Of a stretch of DNA of 53,193 nucleotides, positions 19,358 through 28,947 are shown in pieces. Numbering within the stretch: the stretch's first letter is position 1; each line of letters opens with the position of its first letter. The position numbers and the translations under genes were made by a program. The notes beneath the pieces were generated by a model that worked only from the letters and a program-made list of their open reading frames with translations, ran no database searches and was not told where the DNA came from. The DNA comes from Deltaproteobacteria bacterium ADurb.Bin207 (lineage in GTDB: Bacteria > Myxococcota_A > Polyangia > Polyangiales > Polyangiaceae), in assembly GCA_002070115.1 (NCBI GenBank), contig MWCO01000038.1, positions 1 to 53,193 of the forward strand, given 5' to 3'.

Positions 19358-22300
19358 ATGACCCGCAAGATTTTCAGAAAAGGACTTCGCTGCGGCGTAG
19401 GGCTCGGGTTGCTCGTCGGCTTGACAAGCTGTGCTGAGCAAGAAGCGCCCATCAACCGCGTGCAAGCCAATGCACTCGACAAACACTTCTTCCTCGGGCC
19501 CAGCTTGTCTGATGCGACCGACGACCCCGAGTTTCACTGGCGTGGCTATGTCATTGATGGTTCCGCTTCCCAAAGCGAAGTAGGTGTCGGCACATGGTCC
19601 CACATCGACAGGATTCGCTGGGAAGTCACCGAAAATATGCTCATTGCCCGCAAGTCTTACCCGCTTTTCGAGCAACCCGGTAAACCCGGTACCTGGGCCG
19701 GCACGGATTCCGACGGCGCCGTCGTCGCCATGTATCGTATTCTCAGCCACTTTGACATTCGTCGCGCCTACAATTCTCAGACGGGCGAGGAGATGAACGT
19801 TATCGAAGAGAATACTACCGATCGGCCATGGTACGAGCGAGAATACATGCGTGTGGATTGGTCCTCTAATCAGGTCAATGACCCGATGTGGATGGATATG
19901 TTCTTCGCCAAGGCCTTTGGTGAAATCCAGATTAGTCCGCTTGTGTATAACGTGACGGATCCGCACCATAAAGATGCCCCGCACTTCGAGCCGGAAGATG
20001 GTTACTTCGATATTACCAATCGGTTTTATATCGAAGCGGCGGAAACGTGGACGCCCTGGGGATTCACGATCTGGGGCTGCTACCTCGAAGGATTGTTGAA
20101 CGCGACGGCAACGTATGATTGCGATGCGCAGGAAGCTACCGTCCGGTTTTCGTTCCAGAAAATCGACCCGAATAACGATTTCGAGCCGTTGGAAAACTCA
20201 CGGGCGTCGTTGGATGTCGTAGGCAACCCCGGTGGTCTCGGAAGCAGCTATTCCGTGGGCGTGGTGACGGCCCCCCGGATTGGGTTCGACCCTTGGTATC
20301 GCTTTACCGACGACAATTTTGTTCGTTTCGCCAACATCCATAACATTTGGAAAAAGAGCCATCTGGACTTTTACTGCGACGCCAAGTTCGATAACGACCA
20401 GAACGGCACGGACGACCAGTGCGAGAGATCCGTGACGGGATATTCTGGCTCGGAAGGGTCGCAATGTGACGTTCATACGAAGCGGTGTACGATTCCGTAT
20501 CGTGACCGTGAAATCAAGACGGTTGGCTACTGGGTCAACGATAAGATGGCCGACGAGTTCCTCGACACAGTGGATGCCAATGGAAACCCCGTGACCCGCG
20601 GTGCCAACGAGGAAATCGTGTACTCGTGGAACCAGATGATGGCCAACGCCGTCGCGTATGCACGTGAAGTCGAGTGCCGTCGTACCGGAGGTGATCGCAC
20701 CTCCTGCCACAATCTGCACTTTGCTCAAGATAAAGAGATGGTGGCGTTTGGAGGCTGGTTGACGGACAAGGCTCTTGACCCGACTCCGGTGGTAACGCTT
20801 TGTCACAATCCGGTGCGGAGCTATGACCGGACCGAGGTTTGTGGTCCTGTGGGGTATGAGGCTCGTACGGGTGATTTACGCAAAAACATGCTCGTGTACT
20901 GGCCTTATGATTCCAAGGCACCGTACGGAGGCATTGCCAATTGGAACGGCGATCCACTCACGGGCGAAATCAAGGGTGGCGCTGCGCTCATCATGGGCCG
21001 TTCCGTTCGCTATGCGGCGGCTTTCGCTCGTGATGTGTTGCAAGTAGCGATGGGGGACTTGAGTGTCTCCGAACTGATCACCGGCGTTCCGGAGGATGTT
21101 TACTTCGAACGGAGCATTCTCGAGCCTGGTGGCAAGACGATGGCGCTGACGCCTGAGGAGATTGAAAGTCGAACCAAAGCGCTAGATGCAGCCAATGCCA
21201 TGCAGTTTGGCGGTATCAAGCCGTTGGCGGGAACGACGCTGGCCGAGAAAATGGCATCTCATTCCCGAATGATGTCCCAGATGGTTTTCGATCCCGACGC
21301 CGAGGCGTTGGATTCGGCGGCTTTCGACGCGCTCGTGGCGCCGCTGCTCGGAACGAAGTTCGAAAACACGATCATGAGTCCATCTTGGGCCCGCAATACG
21401 ATGGGAACCAATGGGTCTCTGACGGCGGATCAGGTCGCCATGGCGTCGCCTTTGCGGATGCTGGACCCCGGCAAGTTGCGGATTTTGGCGGATACGGTAC
21501 GGACGCGTCTGGAGGCCAAAGGTGCGTGCTTCCACGACCACGAGGCTCCTTTGACGGGAAGCATTGATATCCCGGGTCTAGCCAAGCACTTCATGGCGAA
21601 GTACGGCGACCTTTCTGCGCATGAGCGTGGTGAAGCGATCTATCGAGAGTTGGCCGTAGAGATTTACAAGGGAATTGCCCTTCACGAAATGGGCCATTCG
21701 CTTGGTATGTTGCACCAATTCGCCTCCTCTTGGGATGCGACCAACTACCAGCCTCAATATTGGCAATTGCGGACGGCCGAGGGGACGGCGCAGGCCTCTT
21801 GCAACGGGCAAGTTCGGGATCCGAAGGGTCCGGATTCTTGCATGGGCCCCCGTTACCTGGATGGGGAAACCGCCGACGAGATGGGGTTAGCGGACGAATC
21901 ACGGCCGGGTATTCACTACTTCGCCAACACCTCCACGATGGAGTATCAATGGGAGCGGTTTGGAGAGACGGCTGGGCTTGGCACGTATGATCAATATACG
22001 ATGAAAGCGTTGTACGGCCGTGTGCTCGAAACCATCGATGACGCTGTGTTGCCGGTGGACGATCAGCGACGCTTCGGTCCTCGTATGCGTTCTCAGCTCA
22101 ACGAGCAGGAAGAAGTATTCCAGAAAACGGCGTATGGCGAATTCCCGCAACCCATGCATTACACGGAACTGGCTCGTCAGTTGAAGATCTTCGATCCAGC
22201 TCGAGACTGCCGACCCGCGACCGACGAGGAAAGGGCTGTGGCTCAGTGGCGTATCGTTCACGGTAAGGTATGCTCACCGACTCCGCGCGATCATGCGGCT

Positions 22301-23818
22301 TGGCAAGACTTCCTCAGCGATGCGACGGTGCCGGGCGATGGGAGTTCCAAGGCCCCGTATTGGCATGCTCGCCCCGAACCGAACTTCGGAGGCGGCAAGG
22401 TACGCTGGTTCCACCGTTTTGGTTCGACGTCGAATGCTTATATTCACACGAACCCGAGCGACAACGGTGCGGATCCTTATGAGGTGGCGGTCAACACGCG
22501 CCGCAAGTACGAGGCGATGTATCCGTTCACCTACTTCCGCCGAAAGAACCGAGAATTCAACTTCTTGTTCATGCCGTGGGCGATTTCTCGTCGATACTTC
22601 GACATCGAACGAACGTACAACTGGAATGCCACGGCCAAAGCGGCTCAGTATTACGCCAGCTTCGGACCGGAACGCTATGCGGAAATGGCGGCGTCGGACG
22701 ATTGGCTTCGGCCGTACTTGATGGCGAGTAAGGAAGCCTTTGATATGTTGGCTGGGGCTGTCATGTCCCCGCAGCCGGGTCCCTATTACGTTTCTTCGGA
22801 ACGCAAAATCAACGGCTACATCAAGGGGAGTATTTACGATACAACGGATAATCCCAGTGGTTTTGCTTCGAAGTCCTTCGATATCCCGCTCGGTTTGGGC
22901 CGGTTCATCGACGATGACATGGATAGTGGTCCGTTTGGTGGTGGTTCCTGGAAATACCAGGAATGGATGAATCGCGCGGGATTTGAACTGGAGAAGGCGT
23001 TTGCGCTTGCCATGTTGACCGACGGTCGACCTCCGGTATATTCGCCCAATCGTGAGATGTTCCTCGATCCGCGTACCCAGCGCTTGAACTTCTATGCTTC
23101 GATGCCGCAGGCGATGAGCCGATTCATTGGCGGCATCATGGCAGAGGACTGGGAGAGCGTGGGAATGCACTATATCTGCACGCAGAGGGATCCACTCGCG
23201 AATACGTGTGTGTCAGGACAGGCGGAAATGTTCGATATTACGAAACCCACCCTGCCTGTTCGCCCGGCCAACGCTGCTATCCTGTTCCCCAATATCGGCT
23301 TCCGCCAGCAGAGCGTTGCAGCCATCTTGGCAGCGGTTCATTCCCGTCGAACGGGTGATATGTCGCTGCTCAACAAAACGCGGATTTGGATCGAGGGTGT
23401 GGACGGCACGGTCGGTACCACTGGCTTCCCGGATCCCAAAGAACAAATCCGGTTCTTCAATCCGATGTCCGGTATGACCTATATCGCCCGCCGTTACGGA
23501 ACAGAAACCTTGCAAAAGGTTGATAATACGGGCGCGACGGTGCCGGTCAAGGAAGTGGAGAAGGGCATTGGCGCCAGAATGCTTCAATTGGCGAACTGGC
23601 TGATGGTGTATACCTACAAGGTCGAGCGCGATGCGGCGACCAACGATCCGGTGGTCAACGAGTTCGGACAAGTGCAACTCAAGCTCGACGCCAATGGGCA
23701 GCCGATGCTATTGAGCACCGACCCCGCCAATACGAAACTCAGTGCCTTGATCAAGTACGTGGGTCATATTGACGGAATGCGGCAGATCGGCTTGCTTATT
23801 GGCTCCGGTCCGCTTTGA
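19358..23818 (+). CDS. Giant zinc metalloprotease lipoprotein B (metzincin-type)
   Basis: Paralogue of the preceding gene, 1,486 aa. GGAG lies 9 nt before the ATG at 19358, and the product has a lipoprotein signal ending GLTSC (lipid Cys25). The zinc site is HEMGHSLGMLH at residues 776-786 (H776, E777, H780, H786), fully intact. Landmarks shared with A run end to end: CAEQEAPINRVQ, SHFDIRRAYN, the acidic Ca-like loop DNDQNGTDDQCE, CTIPYRDR, NTSTMEYQWERFGETAGLG, and a shared C-terminal motif (YVGHIDGMRQIG here, YVGLIDAVRQLG in A). It lacks the A-specific insertion after the CxVHT region. The two are probably co-transcribed, and a strong hairpin just downstream ends the unit. Secretion and digestion of proteins outside the cell is the likely role, by family. 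Confidence 0.85.
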   Translation: MTRKIFRKGLRCGVGLGLLVGLTSCAEQEAPINRVQANALDKHFFLGPSLSDATDDPEFHWRGYVIDGSASQSEVGVGTWSHIDRIRWEVTENMLIARKSYPLFEQPGKPGTWAGTDSDGAVVAMYRILSHFDIRRAYNSQTGEEMNVIEENTTDRPWYEREYMRVDWSSNQVNDPMWMDMFFAKAFGEIQISPLVYNVTDPHHKDAPHFEPEDGYFDITNRFYIEAAETWTPWGFTIWGCYLEGLLNATATYDCDAQEATVRFSFQKIDPNNDFEPLENSRASLDVVGNPGGLGSSYSVGVVTAPRIGFDPWYRFTDDNFVRFANIHNIWKKSHLDFYCDAKFDNDQNGTDDQCERSVTGYSGSEGSQCDVHTKRCTIPYRDREIKTVGYWVNDKMADEFLDTVDANGNPVTRGANEEIVYSWNQMMANAVAYAREVECRRTGGDRTSCHNLHFAQDKEMVAFGGWLTDKALDPTPVVTLCHNPVRSYDRTEVCGPVGYEARTGDLRKNMLVYWPYDSKAPYGGIANWNGDPLTGEIKGGAALIMGRSVRYAAAFARDVLQVAMGDLSVSELITGVPEDVYFERSILEPGGKTMALTPEEIESRTKALDAANAMQFGGIKPLAGTTLAEKMASHSRMMSQMVFDPDAEALDSAAFDALVAPLLGTKFENTIMSPSWARNTMGTNGSLTADQVAMASPLRMLDPGKLRILADTVRTRLEAKGACFHDHEAPLTGSIDIPGLAKHFMAKYGDLSAHERGEAIYRELAVEIYKGIALHEMGHSLGMLHQFASSWDATNYQPQYWQLRTAEGTAQASCNGQVRDPKGPDSCMGPRYLDGETADEMGLADESRPGIHYFANTSTMEYQWERFGETAGLGTYDQYTMKALYGRVLETIDDAVLPVDDQRRFGPRMRSQLNEQEEVFQKTAYGEFPQPMHYTELARQLKIFDPARDCRPATDEERAVAQWRIVHGKVCSPTPRDHAAWQDFLSDATVPGDGSSKAPYWHARPEPNFGGGKVRWFHRFGSTSNAYIHTNPSDNGADPYEVAVNTRRKYEAMYPFTYFRRKNREFNFLFMPWAISRRYFDIERTYNWNATAKAAQYYASFGPERYAEMAASDDWLRPYLMASKEAFDMLAGAVMSPQPGPYYVSSERKINGYIKGSIYDTTDNPSGFASKSFDIPLGLGRFIDDDMDSGPFGGGSWKYQEWMNRAGFELEKAFALAMLTDGRPPVYSPNREMFLDPRTQRLNFYASMPQAMSRFIGGIMAEDWESVGMHYICTQRDPLANTCVSGQAEMFDITKPTLPVRPANAAILFPNIGFRQQSVAAILAAVHSRRTGDMSLLNKTRIWIEGVDGTVGTTGFPDPKEQIRFFNPMSGMTYIARRYGTETLQKVDNTGATVPVKEVEKGIGARMLQLANWLMVYTYKVERDAATNDPVVNEFGQVQLKLDANGQPMLLSTDPANTKLSALIKYVGHIDGMRQIGLLIGSGPL

Positions 23819-23825
23819 GAGACCC

Positions 23826-23861
23826 AAGGAGCCTCGGACGGCTCTTTCGCCGAGGCTCCTT
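23826..23861 (+). terminator. Strong hairpin at end of protease operon
   Basis: AAGGAGCCTCGG (23826-23837) and CCGAGGCTCCTT (23850-23861) form a perfect 12-bp stem, 7 nt after the protease B stop codon. The tail is C-rich (TCCCCC), not a U run, so it could be a poor intrinsic terminator or an mRNA-stabilising 3' hairpin. Confidence 0.65.
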
Positions 23862-24315
23862 CCCCCGTCTATCCTTCTGAGATTCCACAAGAAATTGTCC
23901 TGATGACCTCCCTACTTCGAGGGATACGTTTGCCCAAACCCCATCGGTTGGCGGGCGAAAGGCGTAGCCAGGCTTGGGCAGAAAAGCGAGCCACAGCAGA
24001 GCACTGTATGCTCCGCGCGCACCATCCTTTCCCACCACCGCAAGACAAATCTTCTCGATGACAAGAAATAAGCATTCTTTTCGCCTTGTCGGTTTTTGTG
24101 GGGATAGGGCGAAGCTCTAGCCTATGCGATGCGATGCAAGCGAAGGAATCGAACGGCTTGTGCGGTCAACGCAACAGATGCGTGATTGTAGGAGATGACG
24201 AGTATCGACTGGGTTTGGCGCGGAGCGCTTTCGCGGGGACGCGACCGCAAGCCGCGGATGATTTGGCGGATGGGATCGTGGCCGAGCAGCTCTCGAGCAC
24301 GGAGTTCCCATAGCG
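23862..24315. other. Intergenic region, no gene seen
   Basis: About 450 nt between the convergent protease operon and beta-barrel gene. Open frames on both strands show no signal, ribosome site or family motif. I see no tRNA or repeat. Confidence 0.5.
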
Positions 24316-24359
24316 AAAAAGTCGGGGACGGCTTCTTTCGGCTATTCCGAGGAAGCCGT
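24316..24359 (-). terminator. Terminator hairpin overlapping the end of the beta-barrel gene
   Basis: ACGGCTTC (24328-24335) pairs with GAAGCCGT (24352-24359); inside them TTCGG and CCGA can pair further. Read on the minus strand, the stem is followed by CCCCGAC and then five T residues (24316-24320). The stop codon TAG (24342-24344) sits in the loop, so the hairpin is part of the coding end. Confidence 0.5.
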
Positions 24360-25349
24360 TTGGACTGTAGCGGTGACGGGAGCGGATGTGCCGGTGAGAT
24401 CGAAGCGATATTGGAAAGCGAAGCGGAAGTCGAGTTGGCTGGCGGAGCCGGAGCCGGGCACGGCAGGGGAAGTGCTGCCGTCGAGAGGCTCGCTCGTAAG
24501 ACGATGATTGGTGAGCGCTAGGCTGGCGAGGACGGCCATATCGTTGCTAACATCGTAATCCATTCCGAGGGCGGCGCCGAGGGCGAGGCCGGCATCGGGA
24601 CCGGCACTCACTTGATAGGAGCGTGAAGGTTGGACGAAGTCGTTGGTCGTGACGGCGCCAGAGGCGGTGGCGGTTTGCCATGTAATGCCGGCTCCGAGTC
24701 CGACCCATAGGCCGATAGTGTCGTTGCGCAGGGGATATGCGCGGATATTGAGCATTCCATTGTGCAGGGAACGCCGGATTTTGCCGGTAGCGTCATTGAC
24801 GGAGGGATTGAATTCCTCGGCTCCGAATCCGCTATATGTGTAAGAAAGACCCAACGCGAGTTCGCGATAGGGCGAGAAAAAAACACCTGCGCCATATTGA
24901 ATTCCCGCTCGTTCCGCGGAGTCATATCCGCTCGACATGGAGCCAAGGCGTCCGGAAACACCGAGGACACCTTCCAAGCCGAGGGTTTTGCTGGGGGGCG
25001 GTTGGGCCGGTTGGTTATCCGCCTCGGCAATGGTGGGTGAAGCGGCAACAACGGGGGGGGCAGAGCAAGCCGCATCCGCCTGGCAGTCCGGGTCCGCACA
25101 ATCGAGCATCCCATCGCCATCGTTATCGATGCCGTCGGAGCATTGTGTTTCCGTCGTGGGTGTGGGGGGGCCGGCGGGTTGCATCGTGTCAGGGGAAGCC
25201 TCGGGTGCCGGGCTGGGTTCGGCGGAAGTGCCGGTTTCTCCTCCGGGAGCGCTATCACTGTCCGATGGTTGTTGACCCATGGCATGGTAGGTGAATACGC
25301 ACACGGCGAGCGCCGCGCAGGCAGGTATGGGCAGAAGTTGCGTACGCAT
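24342..25349 (-). CDS. Probable outer-membrane beta-barrel protein with DxDxDG motif
   Basis: Predicted exported protein of 335 aa. It has an N-terminal hydrophobic signal (residues 1-25, ending about HAMGQ) and a Pro/Ser/Glu-rich linker to residue 68. A small disulfide and Ca-binding module, CSDGIDNDGDG...CADPDC (residues 70-95), of the MopE/thrombospondin type seen often in Myxococcota surface proteins, comes next. The last 200 residues are beta-barrel-like (alternating aromatic strands such as LALGLSYTYSGFG, FRFAFQYRFDLTG) with a terminal strand region. The ATG at 25349 has no strong ribosome site. It ends inside a terminator-like hairpin. Anchor and role unknown; a porin or a scaffold are both possible. 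Confidence 0.75.
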   Translation of the reverse strand: MRTQLLPIPACAALAVCVFTYHAMGQQPSDSDSAPGGETGTSAEPSPAPEASPDTMQPAGPPTPTTETQCSDGIDNDGDGMLDCADPDCQADAACSAPPVVAASPTIAEADNQPAQPPPSKTLGLEGVLGVSGRLGSMSSGYDSAERAGIQYGAGVFFSPYRELALGLSYTYSGFGAEEFNPSVNDATGKIRRSLHNGMLNIRAYPLRNDTIGLWVGLGAGITWQTATASGAVTTNDFVQPSRSYQVSAGPDAGLALGAALGMDYDVSNDMAVLASLALTNHRLTSEPLDGSTSPAVPGSGSASQLDFRFAFQYRFDLTGTSAPVTATVQTASSE

Positions 25350-25594
25350 GGGCCCACTATCGTCGCAACGGCTCTAGTTGGCAATGGTGGAGTGCGGTTA
25401 AAGAGCAATTCTTTTCCCTACACGGGTGGGAATGGGGATTGGTTTCGAGGCCGCGCGATTGATTGGCTCGTGGTGCAATCTGTTTTCGAATCCTCGAACC
25501 CGTTGACTTACGATGGTTGATCACCAGAGTATTGTTTTCTTGCGGAGTTTGGTCCGCGCGAACCCCGGTGTTTTCGTTCGACAATGGGAAAACC

Positions 25595-28312
25595 ATGCGA
25601 GCTGCGTTCCTGATTGCGCCTACTTACGAGGCGTGTGACGAATTCCGCCCCCATCTTCATGCTGCCTACGACGCTCGAGCCGTGGGTGAACGTCTCCTCG
25701 AACCTGGCTACGACTTTGAGGTATTTGAGGCGCCCAAAGGGGTCGAGCCAGAGGTTTGGCTTACGGAAATCTTGAAAGACAAGGGGCAAGGGGAGACTGA
25801 TGCCTTGCTGGTCTATGTCTCCGCCGTGAGTCACTTAGACGAAGCGGGTGAATTATCGATCGAGGTCATGACTGGTCGGGCCACGTCGAGGCTTCCGTTC
25901 ACCAAGCTGCGGACGGCTATCTCTTCCCGAGGTAGTCGCAGTGTCGTGGTTGTGCTCGACTTGCTCATGGACGGACCGATGGACGCCGTCGTAGCCACGG
26001 AGTACACCGCAGCCGCTCGTCGCGTTTGGGCCCCTGAATTATCGGGGTATTCGATGCTTTGTGCGGTCCGTGGTCGACAACCCGGGACGACACCTTCGGT
26101 GTCGCCGTTTACGTCGTTATGGCTTTCTGCCATGGCCGATCCTCAATCGCGAAACAAGATAGGGGTTGCCTTCATCTCTCGCGTGATGGACGTGATGCGG
26201 GAAAACGAAAACCTGTATACGGACGTGCCGTGCTTTTCGTTGGTGCCGGGGCGACGGGACTTGAAAGTATATTCGACGACTTCGCCTTCATTGACGAGGC
26301 CCTCGTCGTCATCGGTGGACAGGGTGTCATCGCCTCCGAGTGTGAGGCAGCCTTTCGTTCGGGTCGACGATGTGTTTTCCGAAGGGGATGCCTTGTTGGA
26401 GGCGGGGGATTGGGAAGGAGCGTCGAAGGTATTCAAAAAAATATTGCTGCTTCTCGAAGAAAAGAGTGTGGAGCGAGCGCACGCCTACGTGAGGCTTGGC
26501 GCGATCAAACGATTGCAGAATCGGCCGCGGGAAGCGGCAATCCATTATCGTAAGGCGTTAGGGGTCGATGGGCGGCATCCGGAAGCGTTGGAACGATTGG
26601 CCGATGTGTTGCGAAGCGAAGGAGAATTTGCCGAGGCAGCCACGTATCGTCGGGCGCTACTCGGTGTGGTGCAAGACGATCACCGACGATTCGAGGTATT
26701 GCTGTGTCTTGCGGAGGACTTTGAAAAAGCGCGGGACTTGGCTCGTTGCATCGAGGCGTTGGAGGATGCGCGTTCGATTCAACCTGAAGAGACGGCAATT
26801 TTGGCGCGTTTAGCGCAGGTTTATGACGTTTCGCATCAGCCGGACAAAGTGGTGGACATCAAAGTGGCGATCGCGCAACTCAAAATGCAACCTGAGGAAG
26901 TGGCGCGTTCCCTGGTGCTTGCGGCGGATTATGCCGTCGAGCGGGCGCAGGATGTAGAACGCGCGCTTTTGATTTACGAAGACGCGCTCGATCGGGATCC
27001 GCTTACCCCACGAGCTTTCGATGCGATTGCTCATATCTGGATCGCGCGTGAAGACCTTCGTGCCTATGAAAAGGCGTTATTGGCGCAGACGGTCCGATTG
27101 GACAAGGCATTTGCGCATGCGGCGGAGGCAGAAGTGTGGCGTGAAATTGCTTTGCTTCGCCATGATAAGCTGGATGATTTGCGCGGTGCCATCGAGGCAT
27201 TGGATCGATGTGTGGAGCGGGTTCCTGGCGATGTGGAAGCGCGTGTGGCTTTGTCGGAGTTGCTTGTGAAAAACGGTGAGATGGAAGCGGCAATCATGTG
27301 TTTGGAAATCGCCGCATGGCATGCGCCTGGTCGCGCTTCGACCTATCGAATGATGCATGAGCTGATGTTGAAGGTGGGCTGGATCGATCGGGCGTATTGT
27401 TGTGCGGCGGTGCTCGTTCTTCTCGAAGAAGCCGACCTCGACGAACAATTATTCTATGAGCAGTATCACCCTGAGGTGCGAGTCAATCCGAAGCATTCGT
27501 TGCCTGCGAAAGGCTGGGCGAAGCTTTATCCCGCGGGCTCCGAGTCCAACCTTGGGCCCATATTGGAACTCGTGGCCTCTCATGCCATCGAATATAAGCT
27601 ATCGTGGCTCAAGAAAAACGGGATGCTACCCGACCTCGACCCAAGCATGCGTCAGGATCCGGAGACGAGTACCGTGAGTTTGACGCGCACCTTCGTGTGG
27701 GCGTCGACCATTTTGGATGTGCCACTGCCCGAGATTTACGTGGGTGACGATGTTCCCGGAGGGATTGCGGCCGTGCCGGAGCAATTGCCCACCGCGATCG
27801 TCGGACGTTCAGTGCTGAGTGGACGAAGCCTGAAAGAACTGGGGTTTTTGGTCGGTCGTGACATCGCCTACTTCCGCCCCTTGCATTATTTGCTCGTGCT
27901 TTACTCCAGTCTCAAGGACTTGACCGCACTATTTCTTGCGTCGATTTGTGTCGTACGCCCCGATTATGCGGTTCCGGATCATGTGAAGCGAGAGATCAAG
28001 GAGCTGACTCGTTTCTTGCGCGATCATCTGAGCGAAAAAGAGTCTGCGGCGTTGAACCATGCCGTCGAGCGATTCGAGCAGGATGGTGTGCGAGCGGATC
28101 TCGTGGGATGGGCGCGTTCCATCGAGATGGCGTCGACGCGAGCGGGGCTACTTCTTTGCGGCGACATTGCCGTGGTCAATCAAGTGTTGGAGACCGATGA
28201 TCGGAGTGTATGTGACTTGACTTCTCGCGATCGCATTCATGATCTGATTCCGTTTTCGGTTTCTGAATCCTACGCGGAATTACGGAGAATGCTTGGGATT
28301 GCGGTGGGATGA
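25595..28312 (+). CDS. TPR protein with degenerate caspase-like head
   Basis: 905 aa, probably cytoplasmic (no signal sequence). The ATG at 25595 follows GGGA. Residues 1-210 look like a caspase/gingipain-type fold: LLVYVSAVSHLDEAGEL, VVVVLDLLMDG, CAVRGRQPG, SPFTSLWLS. The catalytic pair is missing: the usual S-G-H-G is S76-A77-V78-S79, and the usual D-x-C-H-S-G is D122-L123-L124-M125-D126-G127. About residues 260-650 are TPR repeats (AYVRLGAIKRLQNRPREAAIHYRKAL, DARSIQPEETAIL). A final domain includes LGFLVGRDIAYFRPLH, where the R755-x-x-x-Y759 pattern may be a lost M48-type HExxH. So it is probably an inactive scaffold or sensor. The ferritin gene follows after 59 nt. Confidence 0.75.
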   Translation: MRAAFLIAPTYEACDEFRPHLHAAYDARAVGERLLEPGYDFEVFEAPKGVEPEVWLTEILKDKGQGETDALLVYVSAVSHLDEAGELSIEVMTGRATSRLPFTKLRTAISSRGSRSVVVVLDLLMDGPMDAVVATEYTAAARRVWAPELSGYSMLCAVRGRQPGTTPSVSPFTSLWLSAMADPQSRNKIGVAFISRVMDVMRENENLYTDVPCFSLVPGRRDLKVYSTTSPSLTRPSSSSVDRVSSPPSVRQPFVRVDDVFSEGDALLEAGDWEGASKVFKKILLLLEEKSVERAHAYVRLGAIKRLQNRPREAAIHYRKALGVDGRHPEALERLADVLRSEGEFAEAATYRRALLGVVQDDHRRFEVLLCLAEDFEKARDLARCIEALEDARSIQPEETAILARLAQVYDVSHQPDKVVDIKVAIAQLKMQPEEVARSLVLAADYAVERAQDVERALLIYEDALDRDPLTPRAFDAIAHIWIAREDLRAYEKALLAQTVRLDKAFAHAAEAEVWREIALLRHDKLDDLRGAIEALDRCVERVPGDVEARVALSELLVKNGEMEAAIMCLEIAAWHAPGRASTYRMMHELMLKVGWIDRAYCCAAVLVLLEEADLDEQLFYEQYHPEVRVNPKHSLPAKGWAKLYPAGSESNLGPILELVASHAIEYKLSWLKKNGMLPDLDPSMRQDPETSTVSLTRTFVWASTILDVPLPEIYVGDDVPGGIAAVPEQLPTAIVGRSVLSGRSLKELGFLVGRDIAYFRPLHYLLVLYSSLKDLTALFLASICVVRPDYAVPDHVKREIKELTRFLRDHLSEKESAALNHAVERFEQDGVRADLVGWARSIEMASTRAGLLLCGDIAVVNQVLETDDRSVCDLTSRDRIHDLIPFSVSESYAELRRMLGIAVG

Positions 28313-28371
28313 AGCTGGGGTTGCGTTGTGGTGGATGCAACGCAATGACCTTGACGGATGGGAGACATGCC

Positions 28372-28875
28372 ATGTTGTCCAATGAAATGATTGAGAAGTT
28401 GAACGAACAGATTACGCACGAGTTTTACTCTTCCTATCTGTACCGGCAGATGGCGGCTTGGTTTGCGGAGCAGAACTTGACCGTACTGCAGGAGTATTTC
28501 ACAACCCACGCCGCGGAAGAGGAAATGCACGCCACCAAGCTGATCGACTACGTGCTCAAGGCGGGAGGACACGTGAAGCTTGGCGCCATTGCGGCACCTT
28601 CTGACACATTCAGTTCTCCTTTGGACGTGATGACCAAGACCCTCGAGCATGAGCGAGGTGTGACGCGAAAAATCCATGAATTGATGGCTCAGGCGGAAAA
28701 GGATCGGGATTACTCCACGCGAAGCTACCTTCAGTGGTACATCGATGAGCAGGTGGAGGAGGAAGCCACCTTTGGCGAGCTTCTAGCGTTGACGCGTATG
28801 GCTGGGGATCACCTTTTGTTGCTCGAAGAACGCATCGAGAAGCGAGCTGCGAAACGAGGGGTGGCGACCGAGTAA
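28372..28875 (+). CDS. ftnA: Ferritin (non-haem, FtnA type)
   Basis: Iron-storage ferritin of 167 aa, similar in length to E. coli FtnA (165 aa). It oxidises Fe(II) and stores it inside a 24-subunit shell in the cytosol. The ATG at 28372 follows GGGAGA; an earlier in-frame start near 28309 would overlap the previous gene and has no support. Ferroxidase residues are in place: E17 and Y24 in THEFYSSYLYRQ, E50 and H53 in EEEMHA, E94 in LEHERGVT, and the EQVEEEATF helix. There is no haem-binding Met typical of bacterioferritin. It lies directly downstream of the pseudo-caspase TPR gene and may be co-transcribed with it, which gives no clear functional link. Confidence 0.93.
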   Translation: MLSNEMIEKLNEQITHEFYSSYLYRQMAAWFAEQNLTVLQEYFTTHAAEEEMHATKLIDYVLKAGGHVKLGAIAAPSDTFSSPLDVMTKTLEHERGVTRKIHELMAQAEKDRDYSTRSYLQWYIDEQVEEEATFGELLALTRMAGDHLLLLEERIEKRAAKRGVATE

Positions 28876-28947
28876 GAGCGCCACGAGTCGCGCGCGTCGC
28901 ACCCATTTTCATTGCATGAAACGGAAACCCCAGCACAAAATGCCGCC

